DNA of 64,000 bases, from contig RPFO01000041.1 in NCBI GenBank assembly GCA_009746045.1, positions 9,392,468-9,456,467 of the forward strand, written 5' to 3'. This document shows, one piece after another, positions 27,846-39,378 of this stretch. Within the stretch, counting starts at the first letter, position 1. The number at the start of each line of letters is the position of its first letter. The stretch comes from Mesostigma viride. Taxonomy: Eukaryota > Streptophyta > Mesostigmatophyceae > Mesostigmatales > Mesostigmataceae. The notes beneath the pieces were generated by a model. That model searched no databases. It was given only the letters and a program-made list of their open reading frames with translations, and was not told the origin of the DNA. The position numbers and the translations under genes are program-made.

Positions 27846-29018
27846 CAGTGAACAGCCATACGGCGTATAATACGCCGTATGGCGCGTGTCACGTCCGTGA
27901 TCATTTACGTCCGTGCACTCAAGAAGTTACGCGGTTGCCGTAATCGGAATCGTTACCGACGTTTGGTTGGTTCCGATTCAGTAGGCCGCAGGCTTTGTTC
28001 CTTGGGCCGGTGTGGAGCGCCGCGCCGGAAAGGCCTGAATTTCTAGAGTGACAGTCTTAGGTGACCTGACTTAGGTTCAGGCACAAGACTTTGGGGCGCA
28101 AAGCCTTGGTGGCTTGCGCAATATTCCGGTGCGTGACATTTGGCAGTTACGAATCTTTTGTATTGTCCAGACGGAATGATGTTCAGTCCATCGGACGAAG
28201 TTAGATACGCAGATCGTAGTGTGCGGTGTGCTGGCTCGCACGTGGCTGTCGAACAGACTTGCTAAGCATTTTGCTGGCAGTCTAACTGCACGTCAGGCGG
28301 CTTGCTGGCAAATGCGACAGCGCATTGATGCCGGGATTTTTGGAGGTATTTAGGAGCACGGCAGCGGCCATGGTGGTCGTTGTTCGCTCGTTACTCTCCC
28401 TCACAACTTGGTGTTGTCGTCAAGGGGTTTAATAGTGGAACAATCCGGAGCAGCCCCCGAGAGTGGTTGCAATGAGTAATTGTCATGAGATTGGTTGACG
28501 GAAGTGATAACTGTTTGGTTTCGTCAAGATGATGTGTGTATTGTGGGCGAGACTCGGGAAGGAACCCGGTCGTCGTTGGCCAGTGAGCCATAGCTGGGGT
28601 AAGCGGGATAGGTAGACAGGATAGGGGGCGCTAAAGGACACTGCCAGCCGTAAGCCAAGCGGAGCAGTGTGGCGTCACCCGAGGCCTGCTAGGTTATCAA
28701 GAACCGCTTAGCCTTATTTGGACAGTGACGCACAAGTACGACATTATACGACTAGACAACACTTGTATTCTTGTCGATGTCTTTTGAAATTAAATGTGAA
28801 TGGTTTGGTTGCTTTCCAAATATATAAAGCATCATGGTTTTATTCTACACCTGGCTGGCTACGGAATTGCCTGTCATGAGGTCGGCGGCCAAGTATGTCC
28901 GTGACCTGCATCTCACACTGGATTTTAACGAGCGAACAACCCTTGGCGGGTTCAGTTCGGCCAGCCCGAGCCGGAGGTATACCCAAGGTGCTTGCAGGGT
29001 CGAGCACTTGGAAGAGGA
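27846..29018. other. hAT-like element, left internal region, non-coding
   Basis: It begins with a palindrome (CCATACGGCGTATAATACG onward, 27857-27882). No ORF with recognisable features was found. Nothing else could be supported. Confidence 0.5.
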
Positions 29019-29022
29019 TTAA

Positions 29023-30369
29023 CCCATAGTCCGGAAACAGTTCGATATATCGAACTGTTTGACCCCCGGTGGCGCGGCGCTCAATTCCAGGAGCGCCGCG
29101 CCACCCGTGACGGATGTCAGTGGTCCGGTGGGTCTGGGAACACTTAGGGACGAAGGTGATGCATAGGTTTGGGGGTAATATTCGCCATAGCCTGGTAAAT
29201 ACAACGTGTATTGAGACAGTATCACGTGACTTTGGCGGGAAATTTTCACTCGCGCGCGCGCGTAACGAGATATGGCTGCTAGCGTGCCGTTATCAAGGAA
29301 ATTTTGCGTCTCGCGGCTTGTAATGGTTCAGAATGTTGCTCAGAATGATGATGCGTGATTTTCGTAGGTCAGGGGTGGCCAGATGTATAGCATTGGTAAA
29401 ATACAGGTAGGGCATTACTGCTTTCTTGGTCGTCAGTACCAGATGAGTAATGGCATGCCATATTTCGATTTTCTTCTTATGGCCCGGCAGTCTGCGCCAG
29501 CCCGAGCACCCAGTTTTGGTACGGGACATCCGCAGCAGCGTCCCTGTGAATTCGGATACGTTTATAGGTCATCTTTGCACAGAACATCAACCTGGTAATC
29601 ATGTCGGATGCATGCATTATGCGGCTATGGCGGCCTATGCCTGGAAAGCATTAGCCAGTGTGAGATATGAGGGTCCCGGCCAGCAGAACCCGGAAAGGTC
29701 GTGATCAAGCCAGGTACGGCAACGTGTTTGCATGTCGTTTGCACGGGAATCTGTCGTTTATACATCCATTTTACACGAGTGTATCAGTGCCTCTTGCAGC
29801 AGGTTTCCATGCCTGCTGTATGAGTGCTATTAGCCCCAAATCTGCTCAGTTTGTGGTGTTTCTTTGGAGGATGCCATTCCGTTAGTGCTGGTTTAGCACT
29901 TCTTTGTTTCCCAGCACTTTTTACAGTCCTATGTGGCTGTATACAATGCATAAGTGTGTGGCATTTCATGGATGGCTGCTTACGCGCGCGTAACCCACAC
30001 ACGTAAGTGAGCGCATTATATAGGTCAGATGGGCTATCCGTGCGGTCTGACCCAAGGAAAGCATGGTGGCACTATCTATTGAGATTGTCCAACCCCAGAA
30101 TAATTTTTTAGAACCCTCCCTGCAGGGGTAAACTACTAAGGGGATTTCCCTTGCCTGAAAATGATCGTCTTTTGTCCAACTTTGGCAGTAAATATCTTGC
30201 AAAGCACTGAATGGACTTGAGATATTATTGCATTTTCTGAAAGCCCTTGAAGTGTAGATACTCCTAGCACCTTGGTTGGGGGTATTTGGAGTTGTGGCCT
30301 ACTATGAGTTATGATTTTTTCCATTTTCAGGGGTCTAAAAATGCCAAAAACCCATTCCCGGACTATGGG
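29023..30369. mobile_element. TTAA-flanked non-autonomous DNA element (piggyBac- or Kolobok-like)
   Basis: Terminal inverted repeats CCCATAGTCCGG (29023-29034) and CCGGACTATGGG (30358-30369) are flanked by TTAA (29019-29022 and 30370-30373). The 1347-bp interior has no transposase. Just inside the left end are a perfect palindrome (core AGTTCGATATATCGAACT, about 29038-29063) and a GC-rich hairpin with arms GGTGGCGCGGCGCT and AGCGCCGCGCCACC (about 29070-29104). TTAA target choice fits piggyBac or Kolobok. The family cannot be settled without a transposase. Confidence 0.85.
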
Positions 30370-30373
30370 TTAA

Positions 30374-30476
30374 GCTTATCCTGTAAAAAGCTATGAAGCG
30401 GATTAGGCTTATCCTTGAAAAAGCCATGAAGAGGATTATGCTTATCCTTGAAAAAGCACTGAAGAGGTTATTGCTT
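30374..30476 (+). repeat. Three 33-bp tandem repeats
   Basis: Units beginning GCTTATCCTTGAAAAAGC repeat three times with small changes, directly beside the TTAA element. No function is evident. Confidence 0.75.
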
Positions 30477-30659
30477 AGCCTATTTGAAAAGCATGTGTGG
30501 TCCTGTCGTGGGAATTTTTTTTCCCTATGTGATCCTCTTTTTGACTTTTTGGCTCTTCATTTTTTTGAGCTATATAAAGTGGGGGGGAATGTAGTGGATC
30601 ACACACAAGAGTACTCTATTGCTATGGATATGCCTTCCAAGTGATAGGCTAGGATATAA

Positions 30660-32110
30660 TGGCACGTAAACGCGACACGCGTATTATACGCCATACGCAA
30701 GATTTCCGTATGAAAATGGGAAAAAAAATACGCACTGCGTATTTTTTGCGTATTTTTTGCGTATTGCGTATTTTTTGCGTATTTTTTGCGTATTTTTTGC
30801 GTATTTTTTGCGTATGAACCTCGTTCGAAGTAGCTTCTGGCATCATTTTGGACGGCACGTGGAGCCGGAACTAGATGCAGGTGCCAAGCTGGCCGTGCAT
30901 GTACGACTGTACGTGCATTGCTGCAGATTGCTGCGTGTCGGACTAGGGTCTAGGAGACGAAGGACGAGGAAATTAGGTGACGAAGTTATGTTGTCTGCCA
31001 ACAAGGGCGCGCATCTGGCACCTAACATTTAATCGTAGCACAATTGACATCCAGGCACCATGGCTAGCGACGGTGATGGTGTGGGTCTATGGAACACGAT
31101 GATAATGGGGCCGACGAGATGCAGGCCGTATTCGAGACTGTCTGGACACACATCGTGAAAGAACAGACTCTCAACAAGAAAGGGCAGCCGACAGGTAACT
31201 ACTAGCTCAGTGACGTGCACACTTTTGGATGCAAAATTCTCGGGTTCTACCACCCGAGCAAGGCTAGCACCCGCCATATCATGGGCGCTACGTATGCGAA
31301 GGAGGCAAGAGTGAGCGAGTGCAAGAGGCCGCCGGAGGCATTACGTCGCAGGCTGCGGGGTATTTGGTGTGACTCGCGATGCACATAAATGCCTTATTTA
31401 GCCATGCAGGCTGCTGCTAGCCAGCCACCGTACCATATGTGTTAATGGTTTAGGGAAGCTGGGTCGGGTTGCTGGCATGCATGCTATCCTGCACGCTAGC
31501 CACTTTGTTGGCAGCCCGTATGGATTCTTGCTTCATGTAGATCAATATTGCATGGTGGCCTACCACGAGTAGGCAAGATGTCTGTTTCTGGCACAATGTC
31601 TTATTACTTTTGGCAAGTTGGCCGACTGACCATGTGCAGTATTTCAGTCCTAGTATAGCCATTCCATGCAGTGATGGCATGGTTTTTTAACTTCAACATA
31701 CAGTAATGGTGGCAGCGATCTCTATACCACTGCAAGTGTCAATGTGCATGCATATCTACTTGTGTTATTATCCTTTTCAGGTGTGCACTGATTGTGCATA
31801 CAACTTTGTTATTTTGTGCTATTTACAGACATTATTAATAACAACAGATGTACAATGCTTGTATTTGTAGGCATGCAGCGACGGCAACGGCAATATTATG
31901 TGATGATGTGTTAAATAAAGGCAAGTGGTGTTGCAAGAACACAAAAAAAACATGCCTGATTGGTCAGAATGTTGAAGAACCCCCTGAACCATGCAAAAAA
32001 CAGCATTTTCAAGAGTCCCCGTATGATTTGCGTATTATACCCCGTATGGCGTATTATACACCATACCGATGGGCCCCGTATGATTACGTATTGCGTATGG
32101 CTGTACACTG
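30660..32110. other. hAT-like element, right internal region, with GCGTA repeats
   Basis: A TTTTTTGCGTA-type array lies at about 30728-30812. GCGTATTATAC palindromes occur at about 30678 and 32028-32070. The array resembles the one at 26391-26440 in inverted orientation, linking the two hAT-like elements. No intact gene was found. Small frames look incidental. Confidence 0.5.
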
Positions 32111-32118
32111 GCAGGCAC

Positions 32119-33321
32119 GGCCTGCCACGTGTCCTGTCCACTGTACCAGAGGACTGCACCCTAGTCGGCCACGGATGGCTAGGACTTCGGGACTTCATAT
32201 CTTTCTTGTCCCTTGTCTGTTTCAGGCGGTCAGCACAGCGTTGGAAAGGTCTTTCCAAACTGCATCCACTTAGCATATTGGTTGCCCAAAAATGCAAACT
32301 CCAAACCTTTCTTCTTTTGGAGCTGGACCAGCTTGAAACAATCCTAACCTTGCTTGTGCCCCGGCACTGAGTCAGCCACAGACCACTTGGTCCCTTGTTG
32401 GGGTTGATCAGACCTGCTAGGGCCCAGGGTCCTGCCTCCTTTTGGGTAACAACATATATGCCCTTGGACCAGGCTAGGTGTACTGGCCAGTGAATCAGAG
32501 GTCACCCCAGGTTATCCCCTGACCCCTTCACTTGGTCAGCTCCCAACCTTTCCTCGGGAACTTGGTGCTAGATTAAAGTCAAGGCACAGTACCTAGCTCA
32601 ATGGCTGGGATTAAAGGATGCCAAGAACGTACTATTGTGAGTTTGCATGATCTTTCACAGTTATCACAGGCGCCCGTTCTTATGGCGCCCGCCTTGGGCA
32701 ACCTTTCCCTTCTGCTCAAAGAATCCAGGTAGCACCTAGGTAAATGCTGCCTCCTTGGGGAGCCTATGTCTTCACTGGGTGTTAAGCCCAGGAATCACTC
32801 ATGCCAGGCTGTGGCTCTGCTGGGGAATTGAACCCCACCCCAACCTCCAGGTTTATAGGTGACCTGGAACTTTGAACAAGACAAACATCACAACCATGAG
32901 AACAACATGAGAATGACATGATTATGTTTTATTCAAGCATTATATAACCCAGAATGTGGCTCCCTGGCAACCATGTCCCACATGGTCACACAACCAGGTT
33001 CTTTATTAGCAACAGGTTGAAAACAAGCACTAGAAAACATATGTACAGCAACCTGTAAGAACCAGTATTCGGGTTGCCCTTGCATGGCCTAACTGTTTGA
33101 GGCCAAAGGCGTCGACTTAAGTCCTGGCGACTCTTCTGAACCCCATGGGGAGGGCCAGGCAGGATTCTCAGCTGGTAGGAGTGCATTCCACACCAACTCC
33201 TGTCCAGGAGGGTGTACCTAACCCTGAAGGACCGGCTGTCAACCCGTAAGCACCAGTCACCATTTGGTACTTTGGTCAAACAACCCACTGGGGACACCCA
33301 AGCTGAAGCAAGGCCTGGTCT
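32119..33321. other. Unassigned sequence downstream of the Copia-like pol
   Basis: I see no clear gene here. It may hold the 3' UTR and 3' LTR of the Copia-like element, but I could not match it to an upstream LTR, because the expected 5' LTR side (above 60634) is interrupted by another element. Confidence 0.35.
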
Positions 33322-34035
33322 CTATGGCCGCCCGTGTAAGGGGTCCATGAGCCCACGGAGCAGGGGGTACTGCCGCTCCGCCTTCTCCTCCAGCTTGGTG
33401 AGGGCATCTGCAGGGTTGTCCACACCAGGCACATGTTCAATGTGAGCTAGGTAGGACATCTCCTTGAGCAGCAAGTAGTCAAGGTCCCTGCTCCTGGCCA
33501 GCTGCCTGTGCACAAATTGCACCATGCCCATGCTATCAGTCCTCACCAGTGTGTGCAGCTGCAACCTACAGGAAGCCACTTGACATAGCTGGTAGAAGAG
33601 CTCCCTCAAGTAAAGAGCAGTATGCAGCCCTTCACAAATTGCCCTGCACTCAGCAATATCACTGCTGCCAGGGTGTAACCCTGTTCTGCAACCGACTGTA
33701 CCAGGTAACTAGTGAGGTGTGATCTTGCTCCAGGGTAACTAATGCTGCTGCCCTGCCCCTGACCTCTGTGACCTTCCTATTGTCCATAGAACTGTCTACA
33801 TAGAGGATCATGTCAAGGGGCTTGTACAAATCCACAGGACCCAGATCGATAAGAGGGGGAGACATCATGACAGCCTGCACCACACTCTCAGCACCCACCT
33901 CAACTAGCTGGGAATCAGTAGTAAGTCGACTCAAGACCAGCAAGTCAGGGGCACATATACTTGCAAGCCATGCCAGCCTGCCCCTGATGGTGGCACACCT
34001 AGCCTGCGTGATGGGCTCCTGCAATGCATCTATAA
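33322..34035 (-). pseudogene. Copia-like RNase H, frame-shifted
   Basis: The frame from 34035 shows Copia RNase H features: YVDSSM, GRAAALVTLEQ and WYSRLQNRVT. A 1-bp break near 33670-33680 follows. The second frame then continues with SDIAECRAICEGL, RTDSMGMVQFVHRQ and VPGVDNPADALTK, ending at 33322. The upstream part of the domain joins RT across the E1 insertion: the 4-bp duplication reads in frame (QQIIDALQEP). RNase H removes template RNA during reverse transcription. Confidence 0.8.
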
Positions 34036-35792
34036 TGTCCAAAAACCAAATGTCCTCATTTGAGGACATAGTCCTCGTTTGAGACGGGGGGGGTCAGGGG
34101 CGCGGTTTTGGCGCCAAATTTGGTCCTAGGGTCACTTGGTGGGTTTTGGCGCGAAACTGGGATAGGTACTGAGCGCGCCAAGCCCCTGGGGTCGACAGGG
34201 GTCGACCGTACCTGGAAAATATGAGGCGACGAAAAGTACCTACAATAGCAAGAACATCGCAATGCAATCGAGTGTTTCGTCGAGTGGCGGCTATGGGGTC
34301 GTGCCAGTTCCGAGGCTTGCCTGAATGTTATAGGGCATCATTTTGCCCCGGACGAAGACAGCATTTTAGATCGTAATCTAGTGATTTCGAAGATGCTATT
34401 CTTCACGTGCAGGTGCTTTGTATATGTCGAAAATTTTGTTCATGAACGGATTTTGGCATTGTTGAAGAAAATCTGAGAGCTACGTAGATCGCATGATAGG
34501 TCAGTTCGCAGTTCGGTTTTACAATTTTTTTTCCGCCCAGGCGCTGCGGATATCGCGAGTATGGGTTATGGTACGCTTCTGGGCTTATGGGCGACATGGG
34601 GAGAAGAGGGACCTGGGCAGTTGCATGCGTCAAAGAGTCTCTATTTTTTCGTCGTGATGTCGCAGTCGCGCCTGGCGAAAACCAGGGCGAGCGCGAGCCA
34701 TATTTTTCTTTTGCCGCAAGGCTTGGTGCTTCCCACGCGTCACCGTCCTTTAATATATATTTCTTGAGCTGGCCCGCGCAACTGGCGGCCTGGGCGCACG
34801 TAAAGAACAAGGTTCCGACTGTCATTCTCAACCGCATCGTTCTAAGTAAGCGTGTTAAGCGGATTGTAACCTATAACTCCCGCAGACGTGATAATTCCGG
34901 TTGCTTTCAATGCCCAACTTCGTGGTTTTGATTACGTTTATGTCCGGGGGATAACGGAAGTTTGCTGGGCGGTACTTTCTTTTCCCGTTGCGTCACTGAA
35001 AAGGTAAACGGCCTTGCGTTATCAAAACAGCAGCGAGTAGAAGTCGCTGTGCTTAATTGCGATGTGCTAGTTTGAGTCAACACATATACTGCCTTGTTGC
35101 TGAGAAGTTTTTCAAGGCTTGCTGGTATGTTGCCCATATGTTTCTAATGCTTCAACTCATGTCCAAGTGATCAAGACTGGCTCAGAAACTTGAGCTTGTC
35201 ATGTTTACATTGTGCTTGTGTTACAACTTGTGCCTCTTTGCAGTATATGTTTCATATATAACGTAAGGGTTCAACATGATGGTTTAGCACCGTGGTGGCA
35301 GCCGAGCCTCTACTAACGATCATGGACCTAACCTTGGCAAGTATTTGCATCATATTTCACTCTTCGGACTGAGCTAGCTTTACACCCGCTGTTTGGCCTG
35401 CACCATGGTCCCTGGCTGCCAGTTACATTTTGTGCCCCCCCCTGGCAGGCTGCAGGGTCTAGGACTGCGAGGGTGTAACATAGACATGTTGTGGGCACCC
35501 TGGGTGCATTTTCAGGACCAGCCATGACCTGGCCATGCCTTCTTTCTTGGCATATTGTTGACTTGAGTGCTATTTGGTCACTCGCGTAGCGACCCCCCTG
35601 CATTCATAAATCGTAAACAATTATACAATGAGCATATTTCATGGATGTTAAGCATTGCAACTCTTGAACATATCATAAATGAACATGGTTCCATGCCGTA
35701 CCCATGGATGTGTTGACATGTGTTAGTTATTACAAATGGTATCCATGCTAGAAAATGTCCTCATTTGAGGACATTTTCTTGGGGATTAGACA
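34036..35792 (-). mobile_element. Element E, copy 1 (1.76 kb, 4-bp duplication)
   Basis: The ends TGTCCAAAAACC and GGATTAGACA are flanked by ATAA (34032-34035 and 35793-35796). Removing the element restores the Copia reading frame exactly. Both ends carry the palindrome ATGTCCTCATTTGAGGACAT (about 34050 and 35757). A near-identical copy lies at 37616-39374 in the same orientation. TG/CA ends and a 4-bp duplication would suit a solo LTR, while the inverted end sequence would also suit a TIR element. Shared short frames show no recognised protein. Confidence 0.85.
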
Positions 35793-36716
35793 ATAATCTG
35801 CTGTGGATAGTCCTTACCACCCTCCATCTTGATGAACCACGAGCCCTTCGCCTGGAACAACGTAGCCTGCATGCCACAGAAGACCATAGGCTCATTCTCC
35901 ACCATGTGCTGTATCTTACCTAGCTCAAACCGCTTCTGGATCTTGGCCAAAACAGCCTCAACCCAGGCTGGTGGACCTATGAGATGCAGGTCATCACCAT
36001 GCAGTGAGGCAAAGACAGGGAGGCCATTGTGGGACCCTTGGAACAGACAGGGATCCACTGGAGACACAGAAAAGCCACAGGTATTCTTCAAGAACTTCTC
36101 TAGGCTCTTCCTCCAGATGATGGGACTGGACCTAAGACCTTCCAACCCTTTTAGAATTCTCAGGTACCTGGCCTTTATTATCTCTGCTCTCCAGACAGCA
36201 GGTACAGTCACAAAGAAAGGATGGATATCTCTCCAAGTCTGCCTTGCCTGATTCTGGTCACCCTTAAGAAAAGCCCTCTTGAAATCAATCAGCACAGAGC
36301 TATAGGGCACACCCTTGACCAGAAAAGACAGAAATATACACAGCAGAATCCTCCACGTGTCATGCAGCATCCCTGGAGTATAGAGCTCCTCATCTAACAA
36401 CTGGCCAGTGCCATGATACTCGGTTACAACTGGTCTGACATGTGGCACCTGGACACCATCTACCTCCTTGAGCTTGAGGACAAACATCAATCTGAGCAGC
36501 TGGTGAACTTCTGGTAGCTAGCTTATCCACAGGTTCTGCACAGTTGGAAACTATCCACTCATGCCCAGAAGCAACAAAGCCAAGAGTCCATGCCTTAGCC
36601 ATCTTGGGGCTTTGCATCATCTCGACTAGCTGGCGCCAGGGAATAGGACTGTGAGCAGCTATCTGGTACCTGTTTACCCCTAACTGCCGTGGATCAAAGG
36701 TGGTTGGGATGATCAA
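35786..36716 (-). pseudogene. Copia-like reverse transcriptase, frame-shifted
   Basis: The C-terminal frame (36490-35786) has Copia RT features: SSVLIDFKRAFLKG, then FASLHGDDLHLIG with the catalytic DD, then KRFELGKIQHMV and FCGMQ. The N-terminal part is in another frame (36716-36390; PWRQLVEMMQSPKMAKAW), so at least one frame break lies near 36450-36490. The catalytic motif reads HGDD where Copia elements usually have YVDD. The product would copy element RNA into DNA. Confidence 0.78.
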
Positions 36717-37611
36717 CTGTCAGGTCCTCAGCTATGGGCTCCTGACCTTGGGGACCTTCAGCATGCTGACTCTTAACAGCCTTCACCGCCACTGCAAGAC
36801 CCTGGGAATAGTGATATCTGTTAAGGGGGAGGCTGCCCCTGCCTTCTAGTGCCAACTCATCAGAGGTCAAAGTAACCCCTGGCATGCACAAGAAGTTCTG
36901 ACCCAGAATGGCAGGCCCCTGATAGCCCTCTACCACACAGAACGTGGTGGGCACCCCTAAGATAGGCACACTCACTTCCCCAAGGATCTTCATGGACACC
37001 TTTCCTGAGAAATCAGACACAGCAAGGCAACTGGGATGGGACATCTGCAAGCCTACAGCATCCTCTTCCCTGATGACAGACACCTGTGAGTTGGTATTTA
37101 CCTCCATTGTAGCTGCCCAGCACGACCCCCACCCCGTGAGCTTGGATACCTTGGGATCATGTTTGCTGCGCATGAGTGCTCGGATGACGTCCGCCATGAG
37201 AGGCCCCCGGGCCTTAGGTGGCTGCCCCGTCCCCTCTGGCCTTGTGACAGTTGCTTCAGCAGCCTCTTCCTGCTCGTCATCCTCCAGCAGGGACAGACCA
37301 TCATCCACCACCAGAGGATTGTTAGCTGCTGCTGCCTGGCTCTGGCCTGGCTCCTCGGCCCAGCTGGGAGGGCCTGGCCCGTCTGCAGGCCAGATTGCAT
37401 GTGGCCTTCTCTCCTTGACATGAGCCCAGGACAACCTGTACACGTGCCTTGGATCCTTTTCCAAAGCCACCAGGCAAGATCTGTTAGCTTCCTCCACACG
37501 AGTGACAAGTCCCCATCCTGCCACTTCCCCCGCTTGCCTGGGATAGATGGTTCCTTCCACATCCTGACCTTTAGCCCCACCTGAGGTCTCAGCACATTCC
37601 AGTTCTTGTCC
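36694..37611 (-). pseudogene. Integrase C-terminal extension and protease-like domain of the Copia-like element
   Basis: After E2 the integrase frame continues in phase (RRKDKNWNVLRPQVGLKVRMW), then breaks. The following frame (37560-36694) has an SH3-like tail ending AHVKERRPHAIW and a glutamate-rich linker. It then has a retropepsin-like domain: EVNTNSQVSVI at the active-site position, VPILGVPTTFCVV, and the flap-distal ILGQNFL. The expected D(T/S)G triad reads NTN, so this copy should be inactive. The domain lies between integrase and RT, whereas Copia elements normally place protease before integrase. Confidence 0.65.
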
Positions 37612-37615
37612 TTAC

Positions 37616-39374
37616 TGTCCAAAAACCAAATGTCCTCATTTGAGGACATAGTCCTCGTTTGAGACGGGGGGGCTCAGGGGCGTGGTTTTGGCGCCAAATT
37701 TGGTCCTAGGGTCACTTGGTGGGTTTTGGCGCGAAACTGGGATAGGTACTGAGCGCGCCAAGCCCCTGGGGTCGACAGGGGTCGACCGTACCTGGAAAAT
37801 ATGAGGCGACGAAAAGTACCTACAACAGCAAGAACATCGCAATGCAATCGAGTGTTTCGTCGAGTGGCGGCTATGGGGTCGTGCCAGTTCCGAGGCTTGC
37901 CTGAATGTTATAGGGCATTATTTTGCCCCGGACGAAGACAGCATTTTAGATCGTCATCTAGTGATTTCGAAAATGCTATTCTTCACGTGCAGGTGCTTTG
38001 TATATGTCGAACATTTTGTTCATGAACGGATTTTGGCATTGTTGAAGAAAATCTGAGAGCTACGTAGATCGCATGATAGGTCAGTTCGCAGTTCGGTTTT
38101 ACAATTTCTTTTTCCGCCCAGGCGCTGCGGATATCGCGAGTATGGGTTATGGTACGCTTCTGGGCTTATGGGCGACATGGGGAGAAGAGGGACCTGGGCA
38201 GTTGCATGCGTCAAAGAGTCTCTATTTTTTCGTCGTGATGTCGCAGTCGCGCCTGGCGAAAACCAGGGCGAGCGCGAGCCATATTTTTCTTTTGCCGCGA
38301 GGCTGGGTGCTTCCCACGCGTCACCGTCCTTTAATATATATTTCTTGAGCTGGCCCGTGCAGCTGGCGGCCTGGGCGCACGTCAAGAACAAGGTTCCGAC
38401 TGTCATTCTCAACCGCATCGTTCTAAGTAAGCGTGTTGAGCGGATTGTAACCTGTAACTCCCGCAGGCGTGATAATTCCGGTTGCTTTCAATGCCCAACA
38501 TCGTGGTTTTGATTACGTTTATGCCCGGGGAATAACGGAAGTTTGCTGGGCAGTACTTTCTTTTTCCCATTGCGTCACTGAAAAGGTAAACGGCCTTGCG
38601 TTATCAAAACAGCAGCAAGTAGAAGTCGCTGTGCTTAATTGCGATGTGGTAGTTTGATTCAACACATATACTGCCTTGTTGCTGAGAAGTTTTTCAAGGC
38701 TTGCTGGTATGTTGCCCATATGTTTCTAATGCTTCAACTCATGTCCAAGTGATCAAGACTGGCTCAGAAACTTGAGCTTGTTATGTTTACATTGTGCTTG
38801 TGTTACAACTTGTGCCTCTTTGCAGTATATGTTTCATATATAACGTAAGGGTTCAGCATCATGGTTTAGCACCCTGGTGGCAGCCGAGCCTCTACTAACG
38901 ATCATGGACCTAACCTTGGCAAGTATTTGCTTCATATTTCACTCTTTGGACTGAGCTAGCTTTACACCTGCTGTTTGGCCTGCACCATGGTCCCTGGCTG
39001 CCAGTTACATTTTGTGCCCCCCCCTGGCAGGCTGCAGGGTCTAGGACTGCGAGGGTGTAACATAGACATGCTGTGGGCACCCTGGGTGCATTTTCAGGAC
39101 CAGCCATGACCTGGCCATGCCTTCTTTCATGGCATATTGTTGACTTGAGTGCTATTTGGTCACTCGCGTAGCGACCCCCCTGCATTCATAAATTGTAAAC
39201 AATTATACAATGATCATATTTCATGCATGTTAAGCATTGCAACTCTTGAACATATCATAAATGAACATGGTTCCATACCGTACCCATGGATTTGTTGACA
39301 TGTGTGAGTTATTACAAATGGTATCCATCCTTAAAAATGTCCTCATTTGAGGACATTTTCTTGGTGATTAGACA
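37616..39374 (-). mobile_element. Element E, copy 2 (1.76 kb, 4-bp duplication)
   Basis: Same ends and orientation as copy 1, flanked by TTAC (37612-37615 and 39375-39378). Excision restores the integrase frame exactly. It differs from copy 1 by scattered substitutions and small indels. Confidence 0.86.
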
Positions 39375-39378
39375 TTAC

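Larger units (their letters stand above)
27846..32110. mobile_element. hAT-like DNA element with 8-bp target duplication
   Basis: The left end CAGTGAACAGCCATACG and right end CGTATGGCTGTACACTG are imperfect inverted repeats. GCAGGCAC flanks both sides (27838-27845 and 32111-32118). CAGTG ends and an 8-bp duplication are typical of hAT elements. No intact transposase was found. A short plus-strand stretch near 30826-30940 (SSFWHHF, later VHCC) vaguely resembles a BED finger. The element contains a TTAA-flanked insert (29023-30369). Confidence 0.78.

Noticed and set aside
34045-34070. Palindromic GTCCTC/GAGGAC repeats as a CRISPR array
   Set aside because: There are only two or three copies at element ends, with no regular spacers, in a eukaryotic context.
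34036-39374. Elements E1/E2 as introns or inteins of the Copia-like pol
   Set aside because: Each is flanked by a 4-bp duplication and has inverted TGTC ends, so they are mobile insertions; no splice-site pattern is needed.
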